A stretch of 64,000 bases of DNA, taken from the NCBI RefSeq assembly GCF_017745095.1, contig NZ_JAGHZZ010000005.1, forward strand, positions 291,328 through 355,327, written 5' to 3'. Positions 19,043 through 29,600 of this stretch are shown here, piece after piece; position 1 is the stretch's first letter, and the number at the start of each line of letters is the position of its first letter. This stretch comes from Sporocytophaga sp. Lineage in GTDB: Bacteria; Bacteroidota; Bacteroidia; Cytophagales; Cytophagaceae. The notes under the pieces are model-generated. The model was given only the letters and a program-made list of their open reading frames with translations. It made no database searches and was not told the origin of the DNA. Made by a program: the position numbers and the translations under genes.

Positions 19043-20209
19043 ATGAAGAAATCAAGTATTACTAAGGCGATTAAGGATTTTGTTGAAACGGAGCAAAGTG
19101 GTGGTATCGTTCTGATATGTTGCGCTATAGTGGCATTAATATTTTCCAATACATCATTAAGTCATTCCTGGTTTAATTTCTGGGAATTTGAATTTGGATT
19201 TATCCAATTAGGCTTATATAAAAATCTGCTCCATTGGGTAAACGACGGACTAATGGCTATGTTTTTTCTTCTTGTAGGGCTGGAAATTAAAAGGGAAATC
19301 GTTGAGGGTGAGTTATCTTCCTTCAAAAAATCAATGTTGCCTATCTTTGCGGCTTGTGGTGGAATGATAGCACCTGCTGTTATTTATTCCATTATTAATA
19401 TCCACGCTGAGACCATTAATGGATGGGCAATTCCAATGGCAACTGATATTGCGTTTGCTCTTGGAGTATTGAGTTTACTTGGCAATAGAATTCCCTTCTC
19501 TATTAAAATAATGCTTACAGCCCTTGCCATTGTGGATGACCTAGGTTCAATTGTAGTAATTGGTCTATTTTATTCGGAAGATATATCCGCTACTTTTTTA
19601 TTGGCAGCAGCAGGAGTTTTCGGAATACTTCTGCTAATGAATAAGTTCGGAGTAAAGTCTGTAATAGTGTATTTATTTACAGGGCTTTTTTTGTGGTATT
19701 TTACTTTAAAATCTGGGATACATGCTTCTATATCAGGTGTATTGCTGGCTTTTTCAATTCCTCTTGGAAAAGGCGAAACAGATTCAGCCGCTGAAAAATT
19801 GATACATTTTATTCACAAGCCAGTTAGTTTCTTTATTATGCCGGTTTTTGCTCTTGCCAATACTGGATTTATCATTCACGCTAATTTTGAGGAAGTGGCA
19901 ACTTCGTTGGTTAGCTTGGGAGTTTTGGCGGGGCTTTATTTAGGAAAACCTCTTGGGATTTTTCTTGCCTCATGGTTGGCTATAAAAATGAAATGGACAG
20001 ACCTTCCGGCAAAAGCTGGATGGAATCATTTACTTGGTGCCGGTTTTCTTGGGGGAATAGGTTTTACAATGTCAATTTTTATTTCACTTCTTGCATTTAC
20101 AGATACTGATATTCAAGGGTTTTCTAAGATTGCTATCCTTGTTGCTTCGCTTTTATCAGGATTAACAGGTTTTTTTATATTGTCCCAGTCTACCAAAGAC
20201 TCAGATTAG
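19043..20209 (+). CDS. nhaA: Na+/H+ antiporter NhaA
   Basis: 388 residues from ATG 19043. An in-frame TTG at 19007 would add 12 residues, but it lies inside the terminator-like hairpin and the family normally begins close to the first helix, so the ATG is preferred. The protein is an inner-membrane antiporter that expels Na+ or Li+ in exchange for protons. Family signatures are all present: NDGLMAMFFLLVGLEIKRE, PMATDIAFALGVL, the ALAIVDDLGS motif holding the two adjacent ion-binding aspartates, GIHASISGVLLAF, and GIGFTMSIFISLLAF near the end. About 11-12 membrane helices fit the usual fold and length. It appears monocistronic. The hairpin and possible sigma-54 element upstream suggest conditional expression, but this is unproven. 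Confidence 0.95.
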   Translation: MKKSSITKAIKDFVETEQSGGIVLICCAIVALIFSNTSLSHSWFNFWEFEFGFIQLGLYKNLLHWVNDGLMAMFFLLVGLEIKREIVEGELSSFKKSMLPIFAACGGMIAPAVIYSIINIHAETINGWAIPMATDIAFALGVLSLLGNRIPFSIKIMLTALAIVDDLGSIVVIGLFYSEDISATFLLAAAGVFGILLLMNKFGVKSVIVYLFTGLFLWYFTLKSGIHASISGVLLAFSIPLGKGETDSAAEKLIHFIHKPVSFFIMPVFALANTGFIIHANFEEVATSLVSLGVLAGLYLGKPLGIFLASWLAIKMKWTDLPAKAGWNHLLGAGFLGGIGFTMSIFISLLAFTDTDIQGFSKIAILVASLLSGLTGFFILSQSTKDSD

Positions 20210-20292
20210 ATTTAGGGTAAAGTTAATGTTTTGATTTAAAGTTAGATGGTTTTTAATCTTACAGAAAATGTAAATTAACCATGGCTTATTTC

Positions 20293-20300
20293 TATCTTTG
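20293..20300 (+). promoter_or_regulatory. Candidate -7 box upstream of helicase gene
   Basis: TATCTTTG matches TAnnTTTG and lies 24 bases before the ATG at 20324, giving a very short leader. No convincing -33 element was seen. Confidence 0.4.
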
Positions 20301-20323
20301 AGGTCCTGATCTCCCACATACTA

Positions 20324-21646
20324 ATGTCAGATATATCCTTGCCCATAGAAACAGCCATTAAGAAATTAAATATTGAACTTAATGAAATGCAGTCCGCAGC
20401 AATCAAAGCGGGAAAAAATCATAAAAATATTCTTTTGCTTTCTCCCACTGGTTCTGGCAAAACACTTGCTTTTTTATTACCTCTTTTAGAAAACTTAAAA
20501 AGTGATGTAAAGGGGACACAGGCTATGATTATAGTGCCTGCAAGAGAACTGGCTTTGCAAATTGAGCAAGTCTTCAAGTCTTTGGGATCGGGATTTAAGG
20601 TAGTTTGTTGTTATGGTGGACATCCTATCAAAGTTGAAAGAAACAGTTTAGTTGAATCTCCATCATTGATAATAGGGACCCCGGGAAGGCTTGCAGATCA
20701 TTTCAGGAGAAAAAGTATTTCATCGGAAGTACTTACAACGCTTGTACTTGATGAGTTTGATAAATCTCTGGAGTTCGGATTTGAAGAGGATATGAGATTT
20801 ATAGCTTCTGAAATTATTTCTTTGAAAAAGATCTGGCTTACCTCAGCTACAGAGGCCAAAGATGATCTGAATATATTTAGATATAAAGTAGATTTTCATA
20901 AAATTAACTTTTTAAGTAATAAAGCATCGAATAAACTTCAATTAAAATACCTGCGATCAGAAGGGACGGACAAGCTTCTTACTTTATTTCAATTGTTGTG
21001 TGCCATCGGTAATGAATCAACATTGATCTTCTGTAATCATAGAGATACGGTTGAGCGTATAGGCAATTTACTGTATGAAGAAGGCATTGATCATTCTATA
21101 TTTCATGGTGGCTTAAAACAAGAGGAAAGAGAAAAAGCATTGGTAACACTGCGTAATGGGACTTGTAAAATTCTACTTACGACCGATCTGGCATCAAGAG
21201 GACTGGACATACCAGAGATACGCAATGTAATACACTATCAGTTGGCAACAACTGAAGAGGTTTTTGTTCATAGGAATGGTCGTACAGCCCGTATGTTTGC
21301 TGATGGCAATGTTTTTTTATTGCTTTCCGAAACTGATTATTTTCCAGATTATCTAACTGAAGAGCCAAGTCGTTTTGAGTTACCTTCTGAATTATGTCTG
21401 CCTGAAAAATCAAATTGGACAACTCTATATATCGGAGCCGGTAAAAAGGATAAGATCAGTAAAGGTGATATTGTAGGGCTATTAATTCAAAAAGGTGAAC
21501 TTACAAAAACAGAAATAGGAATTATAGAAGTTTATGATTTTGTTTCCTTTGTGGCTGTTAAAAGAGATAAAGCGAAAACAACTATAAAACTCTTGAGAAA
21601 TGAAAAGCTCAAAAAGAAATCGGTGAAAATAGAATTGTGTCGTTAA
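20324..21646 (+). CDS. DEAD-box-family RNA helicase with DbpA-like C-terminal domain (DEFD variant)
   Basis: 440 residues. RecA domain 1 carries SPTGSGKT (residues 40-47), PARELALQ, TPGRLADH, DEFD (143-146, in place of DEAD) and TSAT (173-176). RecA domain 2 carries IFCNHRD, TTDLASRGLD and HRNGRTAR. The last 70 or so residues (from TTLYIGAGKKDKISKGDIVG) look like the DbpA RNA-binding domain, which in E. coli targets 23S rRNA during large-subunit assembly. The protein is therefore probably an ATP-dependent RNA helicase for ribosome biogenesis. The D-E-F-D motif II keeps the two acidic residues that handle Mg-ATP. It is shorter than typical cold-shock DEAD helicases and lacks a basic tail. Convergent with the next gene. 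Confidence 0.9.
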   Translation: MSDISLPIETAIKKLNIELNEMQSAAIKAGKNHKNILLLSPTGSGKTLAFLLPLLENLKSDVKGTQAMIIVPARELALQIEQVFKSLGSGFKVVCCYGGHPIKVERNSLVESPSLIIGTPGRLADHFRRKSISSEVLTTLVLDEFDKSLEFGFEEDMRFIASEIISLKKIWLTSATEAKDDLNIFRYKVDFHKINFLSNKASNKLQLKYLRSEGTDKLLTLFQLLCAIGNESTLIFCNHRDTVERIGNLLYEEGIDHSIFHGGLKQEEREKALVTLRNGTCKILLTTDLASRGLDIPEIRNVIHYQLATTEEVFVHRNGRTARMFADGNVFLLLSETDYFPDYLTEEPSRFELPSELCLPEKSNWTTLYIGAGKKDKISKGDIVGLLIQKGELTKTEIGIIEVYDFVSFVAVKRDKAKTTIKLLRNEKLKKKSVKIELCR

Positions 21647-21755
21647 ATTAACTTAATCACTATCCATTGAAAAATTCTTTCAAATCATTACAATCACTCA
21701 CTGTATTATAACTTCTAAAATAAATACAAGGATATTTTTAAATCCTGAATTCAGG

Positions 21756-23594
21756 TTAAACCTTGGGGGCTTCTATAGTAAACAGTTTTCCCCAATCCTT
21801 TGAAGTGATCTTTGAAGCTCCTTTTGCTTCCAGTCTTTCTAGTATTCTCTTTTTATACGCCCAACAGGTTTTTTGTCGTATTCCAAGCTGATTGCTTAAT
21901 TCATGAGATGAAATATTTTTATTGGCAAGAATCAAGTATATCAGGTAGAACGAACTTGTAACAGCCATTTTAGAATTGTGAAAAATAGTAAAGGCAGTTG
22001 CAGACTCGTCATAATTGCATTTTGAGCATCTTTTTGAATGAGGTGTTTTTCCAGCAAATGAGCTGACTCCATTACATTTTTTACAGCAATAACCTTTTGA
22101 CCATTTCAGGTCAGCCAGGTATTTAAAGCAAGCTTCTTCATCAGGATATATTTTCTGGAATTCCTCTAGTGTTAAGTCCTTCAGTTGAAACCTTGCTTTA
22201 TTTATTTCCTGGATGTTATTGCTTAAAGCTTTATTGTCAATCTCCAGGTGTTTATTGAAGTTTTCTATTTGAAGGTTTTTTTCTTTGAGTACTTGAAGAG
22301 TATCAGATAATTCAATGTTTTTAAGTCTTAATTCTTCTGTCCTTTGTTCTATTTTAGCTTCAAGAGTTTTATTGTAATCATTTTTTAGTCTGTCATTTTC
22401 TTGAAGTTGTTTGATATGCTCTTCTTGCAATCTTTCTTTTCTCTCCTGTTCAATGCGGAGTCTTTGAGCCATTCCGTATGAAAAAATTACAACTTCTACC
22501 AGAAACCCGAAATTAAGAGAATAGATAGTGAATATAGAAGTGGGGATCAGATGTTCTCCTCTTAATAAATATATAGTATAGCAAAGTAAAAAGAAGTTTA
22601 AAGCTATCAGGAAATATTTAGCTCCTGCATTTCCTTTTTTATATGCTAATACTCCAGCAACATAGATAAGCGAAAACGGTACAAGGTAAAAATAGTCAAG
22701 TATATGAGAATTAATTAATAAGCTGTTGATTGTAAACAACAATGTGTATAATATCAGACTAATGATTAAATACCTATTTAGTTTTAGAGAAATCTGTTTT
22801 ATGGATAAAAATTTATTTGAGTAGAAATAAAAGCCCAAAATTAATAGTAGCCTGGAAGTTGTAACGATAAATATGTTTATCTCAGGAAAATTCCCCCAAA
22901 CATATTTAAAACCCATGCCGTCAATCCTATAGGAATTGATGCAGTAGGTTAAAACATATAACACATAGAAAATATAAATTGATTCTTTGGTTGAGAAATA
23001 AATAAAGAGATTATACAGAGCCATAATTAAAAGTATGCCATAGAATATACCCAGAAAGTAGTATTCATTGGTTGCATATTCAAATAAGTTTTCGGCTTTT
23101 CTGAGGGTAATTCTTAAGCCATTTTTAGTTGGTGTTTTGTAAGAAAAATATACAGTTGTGGATTCGTTTCTCTGCAAATTTATGGGAAATAAAAAGTTTT
23201 TATGGGCCAATGGCCTTGTGTCAAACTGCTCAGCAGAACCGGTAGATTTATAGTTGAAAAGTGTATCCTTTTTCTCACTAAAATTAATTCTTTCAATAAA
23301 AGGATCCAGGATTTCCAAATACCAAAGTGTGTGTCTGGAATTATTTAAAATTTTAAGCTTGAACCAATATGTTGCATCAGGTTCATAAGGAGTATTGAGA
23401 TACTTTTGGAGAGACTCAAAATTTTTAAACTGAACTTCTCGAGCGGATAATTTATTTGTTTCGTCTTTGTAAAATTCTATATGATCTCTAATGGAAGGAT
23501 CGAAAATAGTATTGGTTTTGTCCAATAAAAGATAAGAGTTATCGGAAAATGCAGGAGAGGATATTAGGATTATAAAAAAAAGTAAATACCTCAT
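21756..23594 (-). CDS. 7TM-DISM membrane sensor fused to IS1595-type zinc ribbon and helix-turn-helix
   Basis: 612 residues. Signal peptide (1-17); extracytoplasmic 7TMR-DISMED2-like beta domain (about 25-165, including YWFKLKILNNS and WYLEILDPFIERI); seven membrane helices (about 178-380); coiled coil (about 380-475). The C-terminus is not a kinase, cyclase or LuxR domain: YPDEEACFKYLADLKW then C504-x2-C507 and C523-x2-C526, followed by TIFHNSKMA and a helix-turn-helix with SSHELSNQLGIRQKTCWAYKKRI. This order matches the N-terminal zinc ribbon and HTH of IS1595-family transposases; the DDE catalytic core is absent. It would act as a one-component membrane-bound regulator in which an outside signal controls DNA binding. 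Ligand and target genes are unknown. Two TACTTTTG boxes lie upstream. Confidence 0.85.
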   Translation of the reverse strand: MRYLLFFIILISSPAFSDNSYLLLDKTNTIFDPSIRDHIEFYKDETNKLSAREVQFKNFESLQKYLNTPYEPDATYWFKLKILNNSRHTLWYLEILDPFIERINFSEKKDTLFNYKSTGSAEQFDTRPLAHKNFLFPINLQRNESTTVYFSYKTPTKNGLRITLRKAENLFEYATNEYYFLGIFYGILLIMALYNLFIYFSTKESIYIFYVLYVLTYCINSYRIDGMGFKYVWGNFPEINIFIVTTSRLLLILGFYFYSNKFLSIKQISLKLNRYLIISLILYTLLFTINSLLINSHILDYFYLVPFSLIYVAGVLAYKKGNAGAKYFLIALNFFLLCYTIYLLRGEHLIPTSIFTIYSLNFGFLVEVVIFSYGMAQRLRIEQERKERLQEEHIKQLQENDRLKNDYNKTLEAKIEQRTEELRLKNIELSDTLQVLKEKNLQIENFNKHLEIDNKALSNNIQEINKARFQLKDLTLEEFQKIYPDEEACFKYLADLKWSKGYCCKKCNGVSSFAGKTPHSKRCSKCNYDESATAFTIFHNSKMAVTSSFYLIYLILANKNISSHELSNQLGIRQKTCWAYKKRILERLEAKGASKITSKDWGKLFTIEAPKV

Positions 23595-23602
23595 GTTTAA
23601 TA

Positions 23603-23640
23603 CAAAAGTAGTCTTTTGAGTCTTTAAAAATACAAAAGTA
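23603..23640 (-). promoter_or_regulatory. Two repeated -7-like boxes before the DISM sensor gene
   Basis: TACTTTTG (minus strand) occurs twice, at 23633-23640 and 23603-23610, each inside the 10-base repeat TACTTTTGTA, 30 bases apart. Both match TAnnTTTG. The proximal copy would give a nearly leaderless transcript. The pair could equally be a repeated operator. Confidence 0.4.
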
Positions 23641-23860
23641 TTTTATGTAGGCATCCTTTTTATCTTCATTTTTTTACTTTTTTAAATATGATGCAGGTTT
23701 ATTTGTTTGATTACCAGTTGACAATAGGTGGGATGTGTAATTTTAGTGTTGATGGAGAAAATGGATCTAGGGTTATAAAAAGAAAAATGAAATTTTAGTG
23801 AAAAAAATATTAAGCAGATAAAGCTAGGAAAACTGGGAAAAAATCAATTTTTGTTGTAGC

Positions 23861-26491
23861 TTGAACCCAACATCTGAATTGAGTTTAGAATCCTATTTAT
23901 CTTTTTTTAACAGAATGAATTCTTCTGCAAACGGCACTTTACAAGTTTTTAAAAATCTGGTTGGTACTAAGTATGAAATGTACAACAGCCTTTTCAGCTC
24001 TCTACCTTTTCATAAGGTCGAAAAGACTGGAGTACTGTTGTCTCTTTTCCTGCTGCTATGCGAAGAGGGTTTTACGAAAGGAAAAAGCCCTTCAGCAATT
24101 ATTGAATCTTTCCTGAAGCAATATACTTCATACCGGACGGAAGATGAACAAACAGATTTACTTTTCAGATTTGTACAGTATGCGGAGCGTCAGGTTGTTT
24201 TATTTGACGCTCTTGAAGATGCAGCATTTCCATGTGTGCACGACATGAGCGGCCCTGGAACATTAAAGAATTTACAGGCTCAGGTTGTCCATACCCAAAG
24301 TCAGGCTGAGTTAAAAGACAAACTGAAGGATTTCTCAGTTCGTTTAGTACTGACTGCTCATCCTACACAGTTTTATCCTAGTGAAGTCCTTGGGATTATT
24401 CATGACCTTGCAAAAGCCCTTGTTTCAGATGACACTGCTCTTGTAAACATGTATCTGCAGCAGCTTGGTAAAACTTCATTTTTTAAAAAAGAAAAACCAA
24501 CACCGTATGATGAAGCTGTAAACCTGATTTGGTTTTTGGAAAATGTATTTTATCATTCGGCCGGAAAGATACTTTCTTTCATAAAAGGAGAATTTCCGAC
24601 TTTAGTTTCTGAAGATAATTCTTTGATAAGAATGGGCTTTTGGCCAGGAGGTGATAGAGATGGAAACCCGTTTGTTAAGTCGGAAACGTCACTAAAAGTT
24701 GCGGAAACACTAAGAGAAGGAATAATTAGATGTTATTATATGGATGTTCGTCGTCTTAAAAGAAGACTTACATTCAAAGGTGTTGAAAATGTACTGGCGG
24801 ATCTTGAGAAAAAGCTTTATAACAATCTTTTTATACCAGGACATAAAGCCGACCTCAATAAAGAGGGGATATTAGAAGCAATGTATAAAATAAAGGACAC
24901 GTTAATCAAAGAACATAACGGTCTTTTTGTAAATCTGGTAGAGAACTTTTTAAGTAAAGTCCATGTGTTTGGTCTATTCTTCGCTTCGCTGGATATTCGT
25001 CAGGATAGCTCTGTTCACGGACAATTGCTAGATGCTATCTCGGAACAAACTGATCTTTTGCCAGAAGGGTATAAAAAAATGTCAGACGATGATAAAATCA
25101 GTGCTCTGATGCAGGTTAAAGGTACTGTGGATTCATCAATTATTGATAATGATTTGTTGAGGGATACATTGGATACAATGTCTTCAATCAAGACTATTCA
25201 AAAAATCAATGGAGAGGAAGGATGTCATAGATATATTATCAGCCATAGCACCAGTGCGCTCAATGTCATGGAAGTGTATGCATTACTGACTCTTTCAGGA
25301 TGGAAAGCAAAATCTATGACAATAGATATTGTACCGTTGTTTGAAACAATTGAAGACCTTAGAAATGCTGCTGATGTGATGAAGGATCTTTATGAAAATA
25401 AATCCTATCGTAAACATCTTGAGCAAAGAAATAAAATGCAAACCATCATGTTGGGCTTCTCCGATGGTACAAAAGACGGAGGCTATATGATGGCAAACTG
25501 GAGTATTTATAAAGCCAAAGAGGAGTTAACAATGATGGCTAAAGAATACGGTATTCAGGTTGCATTTTTTGATGGGAGGGGAGGGCCTCCGGCAAGAGGT
25601 GGAGGAAAAACTCATCAGTTTTATGCCTCTATGGGTAAAAATATTGCTAACAAGGAAATACAACTTACCGTTCAGGGGCAAACAATCAGTTCAAATTTTG
25701 GAACTACTGATTCTGCCCTGTTTAACATGGAACAGTTAATGCATGCAGGAATCAGCAATGCATTATTTTCAACCATGGATGAAACATTTACAGAACAGGA
25801 AGACGGATTGATGCAGCTTTTATCAGATGAGAGTTTTAAGGCATATAGTGCACTGAAAAATGATCCTAATTTTCTTGAATATTTGAATTTTGCAAGTCCT
25901 CTTCGTTATTACGCTGAAACAAATATTGGAAGTAGGCCTTCAAAAAGAAAAGCAGGAAAACTAAATCTGAATGATTTAAGAGCTGTACCATACGTTGGAG
26001 CATGGAGCCAGTTGAAACAGAATTTACCAGGATATTACGGAGTGGGAACTGCATTTGAAAAAATGGAAAAAGCTGGAAGATGGAAAGAAGTGAAAAATCT
26101 GTACGATAATTCTCTATTCTTCAAAACTCTGTTGGGTAATTGCGAAATGGCTATGAAAAAGTGTTTTTTCCCATTAACGGCGTACCTGTCTAAGCATCCT
26201 AAATATGGAAGTCTCTGGAATATGATCCATGATGAGTTTGAAAGGACGTCCAAATACCTTTTAAAACTTTCAGGAACTAAAGAACTAATGGGTGATAAAC
26301 CCATGGACTTATTGTCTATTCAGATGAGACAAAGAATCGAATTGCCTTTGATCACCATTCAGCAACATGCTTTAACTAAAATTCGTGAAATGGAAGAGAA
26401 GGGCGTGGATGGGCCATTGAAAAAAACTTATGAGAATATGGTAATGCGTTGCTCTTTTGGTATTATTAATGCTGAAAGGAATTCGGCCTAA
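23861..26491 (+). CDS. ppc: Phosphoenolpyruvate carboxylase
   Basis: 876 residues. Catalyses PEP + HCO3- to oxaloacetate + phosphate, refilling the TCA cycle. Signature segments are present: LTAHPTQ with the catalytic His near residue 167, GFWPGGDRDGNPFV, and the catalytic glycine loop FFDGRGGPPARGGGKTH. The protein ends MRCSFGIINAERNSA, where many family members end in RNTG; length is near the usual 880-920. The start is uncertain: TTG 23861 gives the full length and ATG 23915 removes 18 residues; no ATG lies further upstream in frame. The gene is followed by a strong terminator and is probably monocistronic. It diverges from the DISM sensor gene across 266 bases. Confidence 0.95.
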   Translation: MNPTSELSLESYLSFFNRMNSSANGTLQVFKNLVGTKYEMYNSLFSSLPFHKVEKTGVLLSLFLLLCEEGFTKGKSPSAIIESFLKQYTSYRTEDEQTDLLFRFVQYAERQVVLFDALEDAAFPCVHDMSGPGTLKNLQAQVVHTQSQAELKDKLKDFSVRLVLTAHPTQFYPSEVLGIIHDLAKALVSDDTALVNMYLQQLGKTSFFKKEKPTPYDEAVNLIWFLENVFYHSAGKILSFIKGEFPTLVSEDNSLIRMGFWPGGDRDGNPFVKSETSLKVAETLREGIIRCYYMDVRRLKRRLTFKGVENVLADLEKKLYNNLFIPGHKADLNKEGILEAMYKIKDTLIKEHNGLFVNLVENFLSKVHVFGLFFASLDIRQDSSVHGQLLDAISEQTDLLPEGYKKMSDDDKISALMQVKGTVDSSIIDNDLLRDTLDTMSSIKTIQKINGEEGCHRYIISHSTSALNVMEVYALLTLSGWKAKSMTIDIVPLFETIEDLRNAADVMKDLYENKSYRKHLEQRNKMQTIMLGFSDGTKDGGYMMANWSIYKAKEELTMMAKEYGIQVAFFDGRGGPPARGGGKTHQFYASMGKNIANKEIQLTVQGQTISSNFGTTDSALFNMEQLMHAGISNALFSTMDETFTEQEDGLMQLLSDESFKAYSALKNDPNFLEYLNFASPLRYYAETNIGSRPSKRKAGKLNLNDLRAVPYVGAWSQLKQNLPGYYGVGTAFEKMEKAGRWKEVKNLYDNSLFFKTLLGNCEMAMKKCFFPLTAYLSKHPKYGSLWNMIHDEFERTSKYLLKLSGTKELMGDKPMDLLSIQMRQRIELPLITIQQHALTKIREMEEKGVDGPLKKTYENMVMRCSFGIINAERNSA

Positions 26492-26535
26492 TTTTAAATC
26501 GGAATATTGGTTTTGTAATATTTTAAGTTTTTATT

Positions 26536-26570
26536 AATGATCCTCAAATTATCTTGAGGATCATTTTTTT
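26536..26570 (+). terminator. Intrinsic terminator after ppc
   Basis: Perfect 12-bp stem AATGATCCTCAA (26536-26547) / TTGAGGATCATT (26554-26565), 6-base loop, then T5. It lies 45 bases after the stop codon. Confidence 0.85.
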
Positions 26571-26617
26571 TATCATTGTTTTTTTCTCCACATTCTTTCA
26601 TTTTCAGCTCCTAATGT

Positions 26618-26625
26618 TATATTTG
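26618..26625 (+). promoter_or_regulatory. Candidate -7 box of the transporter/TIR/STAND gene group
   Basis: TATATTTG matches TAnnTTTG and lies 46 bases before the ATG at 26671, just after the ppc terminator. It could drive the four genes to 35514, whose gaps are 28 and 9 bases and then a 4-base overlap. Confidence 0.45.
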
Positions 26626-26670
26626 TATGATAAAGAAAGCTTTTGATGATCATTTTTTATTTCCCAGTTT

Positions 26671-29600
26671 ATGTCAAGATTCTTAAGAAAAGTCCTCAGG
26701 GTTGAAGAAAGTGAAACTTCATCTCTTTTATGGATAATTTGTTTAGGTGTTTTCATAGGAATTGCGATTTCTCTATTTGACCTTGCTTCTGTATCCGTGT
26801 TTCTGGAACATTTTAACAAAACTTATTTACCGGGAGCAATGATTTGTTCTGGTCTCCTCACGGTGTTTGTTTCAAATACTTTTATTAGTATTTATAATTG
26901 GATATCTTTTTCAAAAGTAAGCCTTATAGCTTCTCTGGTGCTATTGGTAATTCCATTTTCAATTTTACTAATAACTCACTACGCAGCAGGCCTAGCGATT
27001 ACATATATTGCATTTGTGCTTACTGGGCCTTTAACTGCCCTGGCTTTATTATTATTCTGGGGATTATTTGAAAGGCTATTTGACCTTGCTCAGGGACGCC
27101 GTCTTTCAATGAGTGCAGAGAGCGGTATGGTGGTTGCTATGGTAAGTATTTTATCAGTGATTGCATTATCTGAACATAGTTTTTTTAATAAAATTTCAAA
27201 TCTTTATCTGATCTCCTGTATCAGCTTCGGAATAACTTTTTTTATTTTTATTGCCATTTCTATCCGCAAAACTTTCCTTACGAAAATTGAGATCAACGTT
27301 CAATACATAAAAGCTTATAATAACTATAATAAACTAATAAAGCAGAATTATACTCTGTTGCTAATATTATTTGCACTGCTTTCCGGACTTACTTTTTATT
27401 TCACGGAATACTTTTATTTGGTTTTTGTAGAAGATCAATATGCTGGTGCTGGAAAAACTATTGATTTTCTTTCAGGTTTTTCTGCAGCTATTATTGGATT
27501 AGGTTTTCTTTTACAACTCTTTGCTGCAAGATGGGTAAATGCCAAGTATGGATATTTGACAAGTCTTTTAATTCTTCCAGGATTTTTAGCCTTGTTCACG
27601 ATGATATTTCTGGTATTGGGTATTGTAGAAGGATTTGATCCCACTAAATCAGTTTTCTTTTTCCTTTTCATGCTGGTTTGTATTTCAAAGCTTCTTTCAG
27701 TGAGTCTTTTCAAATCTCTTGAATTTTCTACCTTTAAATTTTTCTTTATGCCACTTGACCATTTACTCAGGTCAGACGTGCAGTCAAAAATAGAGAGAGT
27801 TGTAAGAGAATCAGGCAAGGCTGTTGCCGGGTTATTATTAATTATTGCATTAAGATATATTAAAGTTGAATTTATTCCGATAATTCTTCTCGTTATATTA
27901 GGAGTATGGGCTTATGTAGCTGTAAGAATGAATAATGCCTATAGGGAAAAGCTTGTGGTAAGCCTTGATATGCCTGAAGAAATTGAAAAAAAAGACAGGG
28001 CGGCATCTGGCATTATTGATGAACTTTCATTTACTATTTTAAATATTCCTGGTAAGAACCTTCAGGTATATCTTAATCTTTTGAAGATTTTAGACCCTCA
28101 TGTTCATAAGGATATTGTCTTGGAATTGTTGAAAAATGAAGATGAAGAGATTTTGAAAATTGCATTGAATGAGGCCTCAGAATTATGTCTTTTGCCAGCA
28201 ATTCCAGTGTTGTCTGCTATTAAAAATTCAAGATTTTATCCCGTGCTTAGGTGTAGAGACTTGCTTGATAGAGTGTTCGCTCAATTGAACGCTGCGGAGT
28301 TTCGTCTTGAAAAGGTTAAATACATAGAACAGCTAACACTTTCAAAATTAAGAAGAGAGAGAGTTTATGGAGCCCTTTTGTCAGCCTATTCTGACGATGC
28401 AATTAAACCAAGGCTTTTAAATAAATTGTTCAGGGATGTTGATGGAAAAGTGCGTTATAATGCCGTTGTATCTTCTGCCAATTCAGCTAACTCTGATCTT
28501 CAGAAAAACCTTATTGAAAAGCTATCAGAACCTTTTTACAGTAATGGAGCCTTAGCAGCGCTCGTAGCTACCGGAGAGAAAATTTTACCTGCTGCTGAAA
28601 ATGCTTTTTATCTTACAGGTCAGGAAGAGAAAATTCAGTTAAGGATTGTGCAAGGGTATGGAAGAATGGGGACTGATAATGCTGTTCAATTACTCTTGAA
28701 GAAACTTTCATATAGAAATCATAATGTTGCCAGAGCTGCTTTTGAAGCATTAAGCCAATCAGGTTATAATATTACAGGAGACAGAGTAATTCAGTTCAAA
28801 GCAGAGCTTGAAGAATATACAAGTGTGTTAGTTTGGAATATGTCAGTTTACCTTGATCTGATAAGTTTTAAGGCTTCTGATGTGATAATTCAGGCAATGC
28901 TTTCTGAAATCGAAAGTAATTATGACAGCATCTTTAAATTGCTTTCTCTTCTTTACGATCCTAAGACAATTGCTCTTATCAAAGAAAATATATTTTCAAA
29001 AGATGCAGAGAAAAGTGAGTATGCTTTCGGCTTACTCGAAGTGACATTAGGAGAAGAAATGAAGCCATTTCTGCTTCCTATATTAAATACTGCTTCATAT
29101 GAGGACAAACTTGAAAGAATGCAGGAATACTTTCCATCCGAACCATTGGATGTCTTGGAGATTTTATATGACCTGGTTCAGCGGGATTACAAGTATGTAA
29201 ACAGATGGACGAAAGCCTGTGCGCTGAAGGAGTTAGCTGAACAGAAAGAAGAAATTAATACAGATATATTTGTAGCCAACATTATCAATCCTGATCCTCT
29301 GCTAAAGGAAACAGCATCGGTTGCTCTTTATATTAAAGCACCTCATTTGTTTCCTGTTGCTTTTGAAAGATTCAGAAGAGAATTGGGAGCAAATTTTAGC
29401 AAAGATGTAGTAAGTAAAATCCTTATTTCAAATGTTTCCGGGGATCATGAATATGTGATGCTAGAAGAAGGCAAACTTGAAGTAAGCGAAAATAAAGAGT
29501 TAATAAATCAGGCGGATGCAAAGGAATATTTTACTTCTCCTAATTTAAAATTTGAAATTATCAGATTTTTAAAGGGGGTTGATGATTTTAGATTTGTTCC

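Noticed and set aside
21756..23594. Intact or degenerate IS1595 insertion sequence in the DISM gene
   Set aside because: Only the zinc ribbon and HTH are present in frame; no DDE core, terminal inverted repeats or target duplication were seen.
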